This document shows, in pieces, positions 16,174-24,352 of a stretch of 64,000 nucleotides of DNA (positions are counted from its first letter, which is position 1; each line of letters starts with the position of its first letter). The translations under genes were made by a program, and so were the position numbers. The stretch is from BOG-933 sp037132135 (GTDB taxonomy: Bacteria > Pseudomonadota > Alphaproteobacteria > Azospirillales > Azospirillaceae), in assembly GCA_037132135.1 (NCBI GenBank), contig JBAXPR010000004.1:1-64000 (forward strand). The letters are read 5' to 3'. A model generated the notes under the pieces. It did no database searches. It was not told where the DNA came from and saw only the letters and a list, made by a program, of their open reading frames with translations.

Positions 16174-17037
16174 ATGCCGCGTCTGGCCTACGTCAACGGT
16201 CGATATCTGCCCCACGCCGAGGCCCGCGTCCCGGTTGAGGATCGCGGCTATCAGTTCGCCGACGGCGTTTACGAGGTGGTGGCGATCGTGGACGGCCGTT
16301 TCGCCGATTTCGAAGGCCACATGGCCCGGCTCGGGCGCTCGCTCGGCGCGCTTCGCATCGACTGGCCGATGAGCCGGCCGGCGCTGGAACTGGTAATCCG
16401 CGAGCTGATCCGGCGCAACGGCGTCAAGACCGGTCTCCTCTACCTCCAGATCAGCCGCGGCGTCGCGCCCCGGGAGTTCAAGTTCCCCGATCCGCGGGTG
16501 CGGCCCTCCCTGGTCCTGACCACGCGCACGCTTGGCCGCTTCGCCACTCCGGCCCAGCTCGAGGCCGGCGTCGGCGTGATCACCATCCCCGATATCCGCT
16601 GGCTGCGGCGCGACATCAAGTCGGTGGCGCTGCTGCCCCAGGTGCTCGGCAAACAGCAGGCGGTCGAAGCCGGCTGTTTTGAGGCCTGGATGGTCGATGG
16701 CGAAGGCCGGGTCACCGAAGGCTGCTCCTCCAATGCCTGGATCGTCACCGCCGCCGGGACCCTGGTCACCCGCCATGCCGACAACCTGATCCTCAACGGC
16801 GTCACCAGGCTCTCGCTGCTCCGGCTGGCCGAGCGTTTCGGGGTGGCCACCGAGGTGCGGCCGTTCACGGTCGCCGAGGCGGCGGCGGCCCGCGAAGCCT
16901 TCGTCTCCAGCGCCACCACCTTCGCCCTGCCGGTCACCCGCATCGACGGCCGCCCGGTGGGCGACGGCCGGCCCGGCGCCCTGACGCTGCGCCTCCGCGC
17001 CGCCTATCTCGACGCCGTCGCCGGAGAGCGGTCATGA
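16174..17037 (+). CDS. dat: D-amino-acid aminotransferase (class IV PLP enzyme)
   Basis: A PLP-dependent class IV transaminase of 287 residues. Motifs include YVNGRYLPHAEARVPVEDRG and YQFADGVYEVV at the N-terminus, the PLP lysine region DIRWLRRDIKSVALLPQVLGK (Lys in DIKS), EGCSSNAWIV, and NGVTRLSLLRLAERFG. The arrangement best fits D-alanine/D-amino acid aminotransferase rather than branched-chain or aminodeoxychorismate lyase members. It overlaps the next HAD gene by 4 nt (ATGA). In related alphaproteobacteria the gene lies just upstream of hfq, as here. Confidence 0.88.
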   Translation: MPRLAYVNGRYLPHAEARVPVEDRGYQFADGVYEVVAIVDGRFADFEGHMARLGRSLGALRIDWPMSRPALELVIRELIRRNGVKTGLLYLQISRGVAPREFKFPDPRVRPSLVLTTRTLGRFATPAQLEAGVGVITIPDIRWLRRDIKSVALLPQVLGKQQAVEAGCFEAWMVDGEGRVTEGCSSNAWIVTAAGTLVTRHADNLILNGVTRLSLLRLAERFGVATEVRPFTVAEAAAAREAFVSSATTFALPVTRIDGRPVGDGRPGALTLRLRAAYLDAVAGERS

Positions 17038-17732
17038 CCCAGCCCGCCCGCCTGCCCCGCGCCGTGCTTTTCGACTGGGACAACACCCTGGTCGATAGCT
17101 GGGGCATCATCGAGGCCAGCGTCAATGTCACCCTGGAGGCGATGGGTCATCCGACCTGGACCTCGGAGGAAATCCGCGTCCGCGTCCGCCATTCCCTGCG
17201 CAACGCCTTTCCCCCGCTGTTCGGCGACCGCTGGGAGGAGGCACGCACGATCTATTACGACCACTTTTCCGCTCATCACATCGAGCAGTTGCGGGCCCTG
17301 CCCGGCGCCGACCGCCTGATCAAGACCCTCCACGGCATGGGCATCTATCTGGCGGTGGTCAGCAACAAGACCGGACGATTCCTGCGCCAGGAGGCCGAGG
17401 CGCTGGGCTGGAGTCCCTATTTCGGCTCCCTGGTCGGTTCCGCTGACGCCCCGGCCGACAAACCGGCGGTGGCCCCGGTGACGATGGCGCTGGCCCCGGC
17501 CGGCGGCGCCGTCGGCGATGTCTGGTTCGTCGGCGATGCCGACATCGACATGGAATGCGCCCATGCCTCCGGCTGCCTGCCGGTGCTGGTCAGCGACAAC
17601 GGCGAGGGCGACTTCAGCCGGTTTCCGCCGGCGGTCCGGGTCGATAGCTGCCTTGCCCTTTGCGATCTGGTTCGCCGCCTTGGCGGCGCTCTATCGGTAA
17701 CCAACTCTCCCGAGCGGGCTCTCACAGCTTAG
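17034..17732 (+). CDS. HAD-superfamily hydrolase (phosphoglycolate phosphatase-like)
   Basis: It encodes 232 residues. HAD motif I is FDWDNTLVDSWG (nucleophile Asp at about residue 13), motif II is VVSNKTG, and motif IV is VWFVGDADIDMECA; the cap is helical and inserted between motifs I and II, as in phosphoglycolate phosphatases and beta-phosphoglucomutases. The substrate cannot be told. Its ATG overlaps the stop of the aminotransferase gene, so the two are coupled. hfq follows 74 nt later. Confidence 0.88.
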   Translation: MTQPARLPRAVLFDWDNTLVDSWGIIEASVNVTLEAMGHPTWTSEEIRVRVRHSLRNAFPPLFGDRWEEARTIYYDHFSAHHIEQLRALPGADRLIKTLHGMGIYLAVVSNKTGRFLRQEAEALGWSPYFGSLVGSADAPADKPAVAPVTMALAPAGGAVGDVWFVGDADIDMECAHASGCLPVLVSDNGEGDFSRFPPAVRVDSCLALCDLVRRLGGALSVTNSPERALTA

Positions 17733-17806
17733 TCATTTTTCTCAGGGGACAACCAGGGTGCCAGACTCCGGCGCTCCAAGAACTGCCAACAGAAGGTCAG
17801 ACCAAC

Positions 17807-18055
17807 ATGTCCGAAAAAGGCCAAAACGTTCAGGACGTCTTCCTCAATCACGTCCGCAAGAACAAGATGCCGGTGACCGTGTTCCTGGTCAGCGGGGTCA
17901 AACTTCAGGGGATCATCACCTGGTTCGACAATTTTTCGGTATTGCTGCGGCGCGATGCCCATTCGCAGCTGGTCTACAAGCACGCGATCTCGACCGTGAT
18001 GCCGGCGCATCCGATTCAGCTCTTTGATGGCGGCCGCGACGTCGAGCACGAATGA
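17807..18055 (+). CDS. hfq: RNA chaperone Hfq
   Basis: An 82-residue Sm-like protein that forms hexamers and pairs small RNAs with mRNAs. Sm1 (VFLNHVRKNKMPVTVFLVSGVKL, QGIITWFDNFSVLLRR) and Sm2 (LVYKHAISTVMP) motifs are complete, including the YKHAIST signature. The ATG at 17807 was chosen because Hfq proteins start with MSEK or similar. It is followed 4 nt later by hflX, the usual pairing. Confidence 0.98.
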   Translation: MSEKGQNVQDVFLNHVRKNKMPVTVFLVSGVKLQGIITWFDNFSVLLRRDAHSQLVYKHAISTVMPAHPIQLFDGGRDVEHE

Positions 18056-18059
18056 CCGG

Positions 18060-19379
18060 GTGAGCCACGCCCCCCCCGCCGATGGCACCACCACCGCCCG
18101 TGCGCTGGTGGTCCATCCGGTGTTGCGCCGCGGCGCCGGCAGCGATCGCCGGTCCCCGGCTTCCCAGCTCGAGGAGGCGGTGGCGCTGGCCGCCGCCATC
18201 GAACTCGAGGTCAGCCACGCCGAAGCGGTCACGGTCAGCCGCCCCAACTCTTCGACCCTGCTCGGCACCGGCGCCGTCGAGCGGTTGGCCGCGCTGATCG
18301 AAGAGGGCAAGGCCGCGCTTATCGTGGTCAACCACGCGCTGTCGCCGGTCCAGCAGCGCAATCTGGAGCGCGCGACCAAGGCCAAGGTCATCGACCGCAC
18401 CGGCCTGATCCTGGAAATCTTCGGCGCCCGCGCCCGCACCCGGGAGGGGCAGCTTCAGGTCGAACTGGCCGCCCTGACCTATCAGCGCTCGCGGCTGGTC
18501 CGCTCCTGGACGCATCTGGAGCGCCAGCGTGGCGGCTTCGGCTTTCTCGGCGGTCCCGGCGAGTCGCAGATCGAACTTGACCGCCGGCTGATCGGCGACC
18601 GGATTCTCAAGATCAAGAAGGAGTTGGATGACGTCCGGCGCACCCGCGCCCTTCACCGCCGGGCCCGGGAACGGGTGCCCTATCCGGTGGTCGCGCTGGT
18701 CGGCTACACCAATGCCGGCAAGTCGACGCTCTTCAACCGGCTGGCCGGAGCCGATGTCTTCGCCAAGGATCTGTTGTTCGCGACCCTCGATCCGACCATG
18801 CGTGCAATCGATCTGCCCTCGGGGCGCAAGATCATCCTCTCCGACACCGTCGGCTTCATCTCGGATTTGCCTCACGGGCTGGTCGAGGCCTTCCGGGCCA
18901 CCCTCGAAGAGGTGATCGCGGCCGACATCATCCTCCATGTCCGCGATCTCGCCCACCCCGACAGCCAGGCCCAGCGCGAGGATGTCCACGGCGTGCTGCG
19001 CGACATGGCGATCGACCCCGAGGGCGATCCCCGGTTGGTCGAGGTGCTGAACAAGATCGACCTGCTCGACGAGGCCGGGCGCGAGCATGCCCTGGCTCAG
19101 TTTGGCGGCGGTTCCGGGCGGGCGGTGGCGGTGTCGGCGCTGACCGGCGGCGGCATCGAGGGCCTGTTTGCCCTGCTCGACCGCGTCATGACCGCCGAGC
19201 GCGAGGTGCTGTCGCTGGCCGTCAGCCTCGCCGACGGCGCGGCGTTGTCCTGGCTCTATGGCCATGGCGAGGTGCTGGAGCGCCACGACGACGACGACAC
19301 CGCCCACCTCCGGGTTTCGCTCGAACCCGCCGACCGCGCCCGCTTCGAACATCGCCATCCCGCCTATCTGAGCCCATGA
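18060..19379 (+). CDS. hflX: Ribosome-associated GTPase HflX
   Basis: A GTPase that binds and splits stalled ribosomes. The N-terminal HflX domain contains RPNSSTLLGTGAVERL and the glycine-rich linker LERQRGGFGFLGGPGESQIELDRR. The G domain has G1 GYTNAGKST, G3 DTVGFISDLPH, and G4 NKIDLLD. I prefer the GTG at 18060, giving 439 residues, because the longer frame from 18024 overlaps hfq. The C-terminal stop overlaps an ATG (19376) in the frame of the next gene. Confidence 0.93.
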   Translation: MSHAPPADGTTTARALVVHPVLRRGAGSDRRSPASQLEEAVALAAAIELEVSHAEAVTVSRPNSSTLLGTGAVERLAALIEEGKAALIVVNHALSPVQQRNLERATKAKVIDRTGLILEIFGARARTREGQLQVELAALTYQRSRLVRSWTHLERQRGGFGFLGGPGESQIELDRRLIGDRILKIKKELDDVRRTRALHRRARERVPYPVVALVGYTNAGKSTLFNRLAGADVFAKDLLFATLDPTMRAIDLPSGRKIILSDTVGFISDLPHGLVEAFRATLEEVIAADIILHVRDLAHPDSQAQREDVHGVLRDMAIDPEGDPRLVEVLNKIDLLDEAGREHALAQFGGGSGRAVAVSALTGGGIEGLFALLDRVMTAEREVLSLAVSLADGAALSWLYGHGEVLERHDDDDTAHLRVSLEPADRARFEHRHPAYLSP

Positions 19380-19441
19380 TCGGGGGATGGCGGCCGGCGG
19401 CGGTTGCGGCTATGCTGGGACAAACCATCGGGATGGCCAGG

Positions 19442-20509
19442 ATGCGCAGCCACCGGATCGGGGTTCTGCTCGGAGTAGTGGGAGCGCTGGCGGCATGGCC
19501 GGCGGCGGCGCAGCAACCCCTCGCCGGAGACCCCGGGACCACCAGCGGCGATGCCGCGGCCCCCGAAGCCCGGGAAGTCCTCCGCCACTGCCGCGACCCG
19601 CTGTTCGTCGACTGCTTCAAGGAATGGTATCCAGGCATTGAGGAGGAGCGCGCGCGCCTGCGCGAACGGGAACGCCAGCGCCAGCTCCGGCTGCAAAAGC
19701 AGCCCCCCCCCAAGCCCGCGGAAACCGGCAACGCACCCCCGGTGGCGGCCAAGCCGGGCAAACCCGGCCCCGGCAAGCCCCCCCCGGACGGCCCGGATAC
19801 CGGTGACCAGCCGCCGCCGGGCCCGGGTGCCGCCGAGGCCAAAAAGCCGCTCGACGATACCCGGCCCGGCGAGGCCAAGCCGGGCGAGGCCAAGCCGGGT
19901 GAGGCCAAGCCGGGCGAGGCCAAGCCAGGTGAGGTCAAGCCGGGCGAGGTCAAGCCGGGCGAGATCAAGCCGGGTGAGGTCAAGCCGGGCGAGATCAAGC
20001 CGGGCGAGATCAAGCCGGGTGAAGTCAAGCCCGGAGACGTAAAGCCCGGAGAGACAAGACCGCTCGAACCGCCACCCGGCCAGCCGACCCGGGGTCCGGG
20101 TGGCGAGACCGGTCCCGGCGAAGCCAAGCCCGACGAGGCCAAGCCGGCCGCGGCGCCGCCCGAGGCGCCAAAGCCGCCCCCCGCCGTCCCGACTCCGACC
20201 GGCGACGACAGCCCAAAACCAGCCCCGCCTGCCGCCAGCGGCGGGCAGGCCGACAAGAGTCCGTCCCAGCAGCCCTTCCCCCCGGCACCACCCAAGCCGG
20301 CCGACCAGCCGGATCCCGATCTGCCGACTTACGAGGCGCTGATGCGCTCGATCCAGGAGCAGGGCCTTCAGAACCGGCTGCGTCTCACCGGCCCGCCCAA
20401 GGATGGCGTGGTCAATCTCGAGGTGAAAACGGGCAAGGGCGGAGCAACCCGGACCGGACCGGACCGACCGGCGCCAGCGCCGGTGCTGCGGCCCGAGGAT
20501 GAACGCTGA
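19442..20509 (+). CDS. Secreted low-complexity protein with KPGEx pentapeptide repeats
   Basis: From the ATG at 19442 the protein starts with a good signal peptide (MRSHRIGVLLGVVGALAAWP, cleavage near AAAQQ), giving about 355 residues. A conserved-looking block with one Cys pair (LRHCRDPLFVDCFKEWYPG) and a charged helix rich in Arg and Glu come next, then a long Pro/Lys/Glu/Gly segment with about 13 KPGEx units, and a folded-looking C-terminus (PTYEALMRSIQEQGLQNRLRL). A start at 19376 would overlap the hflX stop (ATGA) but would put 22 residues before the signal peptide. The likely location is periplasm or cell surface. Function unknown. Confidence 0.6.
   Translation: MRSHRIGVLLGVVGALAAWPAAAQQPLAGDPGTTSGDAAAPEAREVLRHCRDPLFVDCFKEWYPGIEEERARLRERERQRQLRLQKQPPPKPAETGNAPPVAAKPGKPGPGKPPPDGPDTGDQPPPGPGAAEAKKPLDDTRPGEAKPGEAKPGEAKPGEAKPGEVKPGEVKPGEIKPGEVKPGEIKPGEIKPGEVKPGDVKPGETRPLEPPPGQPTRGPGGETGPGEAKPDEAKPAAAPPEAPKPPPAVPTPTGDDSPKPAPPAASGGQADKSPSQQPFPPAPPKPADQPDPDLPTYEALMRSIQEQGLQNRLRLTGPPKDGVVNLEVKTGKGGATRTGPDRPAPAPVLRPEDER
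19864..20058 (+). repeat. About 13 tandem 15-bp repeats encoding (K/R)PGE(A/V/I/T)
   Basis: The units are in frame and differ mainly at the fifth codon (Ala, then Val/Ile) and at wobble positions; the fourth residue is Asp in one unit. The graded change from Ala units to Val/Ile units suggests growth by local duplication. Confidence 0.9.
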
Positions 20510-20525
20510 GCCGGCGCCGCGCCGG

Positions 20526-20753
20526 TCAGCGCAACCGCCGCGGCCGCGGCTGGCCGGCGTCGTGACGACGGGTGGCGCCGCAACGGGCGGCAACCACGGA
20601 GTCGCGGCGCTTGCGCTCGGTCAGCGCCCGGCCAAGGCTGGTCATCAGGCGAACGACCTCGGCGGGCTCGACGCCATCCCGGTCCATCAGCAACCGGGTC
20701 AGCGGATCGTTGACGAGATCATGCAGCGACGGTGCGCAATCGCAAGGGGCCAT
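20526..20753 (-). CDS. Small conserved-type protein (75 aa), function unknown
   Basis: The ATG at 20753 is preceded by GGAGG eight bases upstream. The core reads LVNDPLTRLLMDRDGVEPAEVVRLMTSLGRAL, a helical pattern that I recall from short orphan proteins of Rhodospirillales, followed by a basic Arg-rich tail (residues 50-75). The N-terminus has two Cys (residues 4 and 6). No TM segment. A basic tail could bind nucleic acid, but this is a guess. Confidence 0.5.
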   Translation of the reverse strand: MAPCDCAPSLHDLVNDPLTRLLMDRDGVEPAEVVRLMTSLGRALTERKRRDSVVAARCGATRRHDAGQPRPRRLR

Positions 20754-20856
20754 GGTCGCGTCCTCCAGGGTGGTACGGCCTTGTCTATACCCGCCGGTCG
20801 TGACATGCCGTTGATTGAACCGTGACCGATTTGTGATCAACCGCCCGGAGCGCAAA

Positions 20857-21174
20857 TCACCGCGTCGGCGCCCGCCCGAGCCGGTCCCGCCGGTTAAGGC
20901 GCCGGATGAGCAGGGCGCCAGGCGCGGCCGGAACCGGACTCCGGCTGTTCCGCACCGGCGCCAGGCGTGACGAAAGCACGGCTTTCGCCGCATCAAGCTC
21001 ATGGCAGTTTGTATTCATGGGGCAGGTTATGCAATTTTTTTCGACCATGTCCTGAAACATCAACTCCAGGGTTTCCCGGGTCGCATTATAATCGATTCCA
21101 GCCTTGTCTTTGATCATGCCGACGATCCAATTGATCGAAGAGGCGGCGGCCTTATGTTTACAATTATCACTCAT
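20857..21174 (-). CDS. Small Cys-containing protein (105 aa), function unknown
   Basis: The ATG at 21174 follows a strong GGGAGG site. Residues 1-60 are helical (AAASSINWIVGMIKDKAG, TRETLELMFQDMVEK) and contain a cluster CITCPMNTNC plus an earlier Cys at residue 5 (DNCKHK), so metal or redox chemistry is possible. The tail is Arg/Pro-rich. The first two thirds are clearly more AT-rich than neighbouring genes, which suggests recent arrival. I do not recognise the family. Confidence 0.5.
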   Translation of the reverse strand: MSDNCKHKAAASSINWIVGMIKDKAGIDYNATRETLELMFQDMVEKNCITCPMNTNCHELDAAKAVLSSRLAPVRNSRSPVPAAPGALLIRRLNRRDRLGRAPTR

Positions 21175-21289
21175 ATCATTGCCTCCCAAATCAGCGTCCC
21201 GTAAGTTTACGTAGAGTAGCGGCAAAGCGAGAACGGTTCAATGAGCGGATGCCCCCACCGCTCACCGCTTTCGATTTAAGCCGTTCGCT

Positions 21290-21799
21290 TCATCGGGCCG
21301 GCGGGGCGGCCTGGGGCGCGCCGAAGCGGCTGGTCGAGTAGGCGCTCAGCCTGCTCTGGCTGACTTTCAGAACCAGACAGTTCGAGGTCTCCCGAATGGT
21401 GAAGAAATAGACCATCCCGGGCTTCGCGAGGTTCTGGGGATCATGCAGATTGGCGCCCTCTCCGAACGCGACGCCGTAGCTGCCCTCGGGCGCGAGGGCA
21501 TATAGGGCATCGGGCCGCTGCTGCCGGAAGGCGCCAAGCCGGCACAGCCGGGAGAGCTTGGCATCGAGAGTGGCCCATTTGGTGACCGCGCCCGGCAGCC
21601 GATAGGCCAGAAGGTCGACCTTCCGATAGACATGATCGGCGGGCGGCGGGGGGTCGATCGGCTCCACGGTCCTGGGGCCCTGGTGATCGGGCCGGGTGCG
21701 CTCGAGGCGGAGCGGGTCGGCGCGGGGCAGCGCCGCCATCACCGGCAGCACGGCCAGCCCAAGCCCGATCATCAGCACCCGGCACCATCGCCCCATCAT
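21290..21799 (-). CDS. Secreted hypothetical protein (169 aa)
   Basis: Translation from ATG 21799 (or 21796) gives a signal peptide (WCRVLMIGLGLAVLPVMAAL) followed by about 140 residues with a Pro-rich linker and a compact C-terminal part (VYRKVDLLAYRLPGAVTKW, YFFTIRETSNCLVLKVSQSR). It contains two Cys after cleavage, possibly a disulfide. It is divergent from the HupE-like gene with about 100 bp between. No family recognised. Confidence 0.5.
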   Translation of the reverse strand: MMGRWCRVLMIGLGLAVLPVMAALPRADPLRLERTRPDHQGPRTVEPIDPPPPADHVYRKVDLLAYRLPGAVTKWATLDAKLSRLCRLGAFRQQRPDALYALAPEGSYGVAFGEGANLHDPQNLAKPGMVYFFTIRETSNCLVLKVSQSRLSAYSTSRFGAPQAAPPAR

Positions 21800-21899
21800 C
21801 CCGCCCGCCTCCCGGCCATGATCCCGTCTTCCCCGGAACCGGCCAGAGGTATACAAAAAAGCCGACCCGTCCGACACCCCTCCCAGAGGATGCCCGCCC

Positions 21900-22493
21900 A
21901 TGACCACCGTTCGGACCGCGCCTGCCGCGCTCGCCTCGCTGCTGCTGGTGGCCGGCTGGAGCCTGCCGGCGCTGGCCGGCGACGTCGCCCTCGGCAGCGG
22001 CGCCTTCGGAACCGGCTTCGGACTGCCGCTGCTGCATCTGGCCGCCCTGCTCGGCTTTGCCGGGATCGGGCTTTGGAGCGGCCTTCTCGGCGGCGAGACG
22101 GTCTGGCAATTCCCGGCCATCGCGCTGTTTGGCGCTTTTGCCGGCTGCCTGATCGGCGAGGCCGGAGTTACCCTGCCCTTTGCCGAGTTGGCGCCGATGG
22201 TCGGGCTGGTCGTGATCGGCGGCTCGATTGTGCTCGGGCTGAACTTTCCGCTGCTGAGTCCGGCGGTGCTGGTGCTGGTGCTGGCATTATACCTCGGGCT
22301 GCCCCTGGCCCATGCGTTGCGCGGCCCCCATCTCTGGTACTGGCTCGGCTACGGCTCGGGGGCGCTGCTCGCGGTTTCCGGTGGGCTTGGCCACGCTGTG
22401 GTGGTTGGCCGGGCGCCGCTGGCGCTCGGGGTTCGGACGCTTGGCGCCGGTCTCGCCGCCACCGGCATTCTGATGGTCCTTGATCACATCTGA
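21900..22493 (+). CDS. HupE/UreJ-family membrane protein
   Basis: It encodes 197 residues beginning with a signal-like helix (LASLLLVAGWSLPALAG) and about six further hydrophobic segments. The pattern of small-residue-rich helices with conserved His (LPLLHLAALLGFAGIGLW, GLPLAHALRG) fits the HupE/UreJ family, whose members transport nickel or are associated with hydrogenase or urease. The classical N-terminal HPHG motif of HupE is not seen after the signal region, so the substrate is uncertain. It is 4 nt from the TAXI receptor gene, and they are probably cotranscribed. Confidence 0.65.
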   Translation: MTTVRTAPAALASLLLVAGWSLPALAGDVALGSGAFGTGFGLPLLHLAALLGFAGIGLWSGLLGGETVWQFPAIALFGAFAGCLIGEAGVTLPFAELAPMVGLVVIGGSIVLGLNFPLLSPAVLVLVLALYLGLPLAHALRGPHLWYWLGYGSGALLAVSGGLGHAVVVGRAPLALGVRTLGAGLAATGILMVLDHI

Positions 22494-22497
22494 ACCC

Positions 22498-23535
22498 ATG
22501 GCAACAGTTCCGCTCCGTCCCCTGCCCCGGTTGCTGCTCTCTCTGGTCTGGGCGCTGCTGGGGTGTGCCTGGACCGGCGCGGCGGCCTCGGCGGCCGATG
22601 GCGATCTGCGTTATTTCCGGATCGGCACCGGGACCAGTGCCGGCGCCTATTTCATCGTCGGCGGCCTCCTGGCCAACGCGATCACCAATCCGCCCGGCTC
22701 GCGCCCCTGCGAGCGCGGCGGCAGCTGCGGCGTCCCCGGGCTGATCGGGGTGGCGCAGGCGACCTCGGGCGGCGTCGAAAACCTCGAACTGCTGCGTGCC
22801 GGCGCCCTCGAGGCGGCGCTGGTCCAGGCCAATCTCGCCGCCTGGGCCTATCGCGGCGCCGGCCTCTATCAGGGACAGCCGCCCTTTGCCGATCTCCGGG
22901 CCCTGGCCACCCTGTACACCGAAACGGTGCAGATCGTGGTTCGGGCCGACGGGCCGATCCGCCGCGTTGCCGATCTCAAGGGCCGAAAGGTTTCCGTCGG
23001 CGAAAAGGGGTCGGCCTTTGCCATCGACGCCGCGATGATCCTCGGCGGCCTTGGCCTCGGCGAAAAACGCTTCACGCCGGTCTATCTGCGCCCCGGCGCC
23101 TCGGTCGACCAGTTGGTGGCCGGGCAGATCGATGCCCTGTTCATCCTCGGCGGCGCCCCCTTCAGCGCCGTTTCCGACGCGGCGGCGCGGCTGCCGGTGC
23201 GGCTGCTCGCCTTCACCCCCGACGAAGCTCGCGAATTGCGCAGCCGCCAGCCGTTCCTGACCGATGCCGTGATCGCCGCCGAGGTCTACCCCGGAGTGCC
23301 CGAAACCGCGACCGTCGGAGTCGGCGCCCAGCTGGTGGTGCGGGCCGGACTCGACGCCGAACTGGTCGCCGGGGTCACCCGCGCGCTCTGGCAGCCCACA
23401 ACCCGCCGCGCTCTGGAGCAGGTGGTGGCCAAGGGCGGGCTGACACCGCTGCCGCTCGCGGTGGACGCCGCGGCCCTGCCGCTGCACCCCGGCGCCGGGC
23501 GCGCCTATGAAAGCCTGAACGCCGAATACCCCTGA
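22498..23535 (+). CDS. TAXI-family TRAP transporter solute receptor
   Basis: A periplasmic binding protein of 345 residues with a signal peptide (LLLSLVWALLGCAWTGAAAS). The mature start FRIGTGTSAGAYFIVGGLLANAI is the family hallmark, followed by QATSGGVENLELLRAGALEAALVQAN, VADLKGRKVSVGEKGS and YLRPGASVDQLVAGQIDALF. Such receptors feed a fused 4TM-12TM TRAP permease, but no permease gene is nearby, so this is an orphan receptor paired instead with a HupE-like protein. Ligand unknown; TAXI proteins often bind dicarboxylates or glutamate-type compounds. Confidence 0.85.
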   Translation: MATVPLRPLPRLLLSLVWALLGCAWTGAAASAADGDLRYFRIGTGTSAGAYFIVGGLLANAITNPPGSRPCERGGSCGVPGLIGVAQATSGGVENLELLRAGALEAALVQANLAAWAYRGAGLYQGQPPFADLRALATLYTETVQIVVRADGPIRRVADLKGRKVSVGEKGSAFAIDAAMILGGLGLGEKRFTPVYLRPGASVDQLVAGQIDALFILGGAPFSAVSDAAARLPVRLLAFTPDEARELRSRQPFLTDAVIAAEVYPGVPETATVGVGAQLVVRAGLDAELVAGVTRALWQPTTRRALEQVVAKGGLTPLPLAVDAAALPLHPGAGRAYESLNAEYP

Positions 23536-23550
23536 CCGGACGCCACCGGC

Positions 23551-24195
23551 TCAGTAGGCGATGGTCCAGGGCTCGGCCAGGGCCGCCTGCCGCCAGTCGA
23601 GAAACGCCGGCAGCGCCAGCACCGCCTCGAGATAGTCCCGGCTCACGGCATCGAGCGGCACCCGGTAGCTGTCGAAGCGGGCGCAGACCGGTGCATACAT
23701 CGCGTCGGCGATGGTGAAGCGGCCAAAGAGAAACGGCCCGCCCGCCCCGAACCGGCGGCGCAGCGCGCACCAAAGGCTGGTGAGACGCGCGATTTCGGAC
23801 GCGGCCACGTCCGGCACCGGACGCTCGGCCGGCTCGCGCTTGAGGTCCATCGGGAACGCCCTGCGCACCTCGGCGAAGCCACCGTGCATCTCACTCGCCG
23901 CCGCCCGCGCCACCGCCCGCGCCACCGGATCCTCGGGCCAGAGGCCGGCGGCGGGAAACGCCTCGGCCACCGCCTCGCAGATCGCCAGCGACTCCCAAAC
24001 CACGCCACCGCCGATGTGCAGCACCGGCACCTTACCCGCGGCGGAATGCCGGAGAATCGCCGCCCGGGTCTCGGGCTGGCGCAGCGGAATCACCACCTCG
24101 TCGAAGACCGCACCAGCCTGGCGCAAGGCCAGCCAGGGTCTCAGCGACCAGGAGGAATAGGCCTTGTTGCCGATCACCAGGGTCAGCGCCGCCAT
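23551..24195 (-). CDS. Glutathione S-transferase family protein
   Basis: It encodes 214 residues. The N-terminal thioredoxin-like domain has NKAYSSWSLRPWLALRQAG (Ser-rich active loop), KVPVLHIGG and ESLAICEAVAEAFP; the C-terminal helical domain contains the DAMYAPVCARFDSY motif. This subgroup (SSWSLRPW) is widespread in alphaproteobacteria and conjugates or reduces unknown electrophiles. It is convergent with the TAXI gene and divergent from the M17 peptidase. Confidence 0.9.
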   Translation of the reverse strand: MAALTLVIGNKAYSSWSLRPWLALRQAGAVFDEVVIPLRQPETRAAILRHSAAGKVPVLHIGGGVVWESLAICEAVAEAFPAAGLWPEDPVARAVARAAASEMHGGFAEVRRAFPMDLKREPAERPVPDVAASEIARLTSLWCALRRRFGAGGPFLFGRFTIADAMYAPVCARFDSYRVPLDAVSRDYLEAVLALPAFLDWRQAALAEPWTIAY

Positions 24196-24352
24196 GTCAT
24201 CGCCCTCCGCAAACCGCCGCGGCCCGCCGCCCGGTGCCGCCTGATCAGAATAAGAGAGCGAACAGGGACCGCAAAAGCATATTTCCTCTTTTCAGATCGG
24301 AACCGGCGGGCCATCCTGTGCCGCTTCGCCCATCGTTTCGACCGTTTCAGGA

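Noticed and set aside
19222..20295. Large minus-strand open frame over the KPGEx repeats giving a GL-x-SPG repeat protein.
   Set aside because: It is the antisense of the repeat array and of hflX. The sense strand has a signal peptide and a sensible C-terminus.
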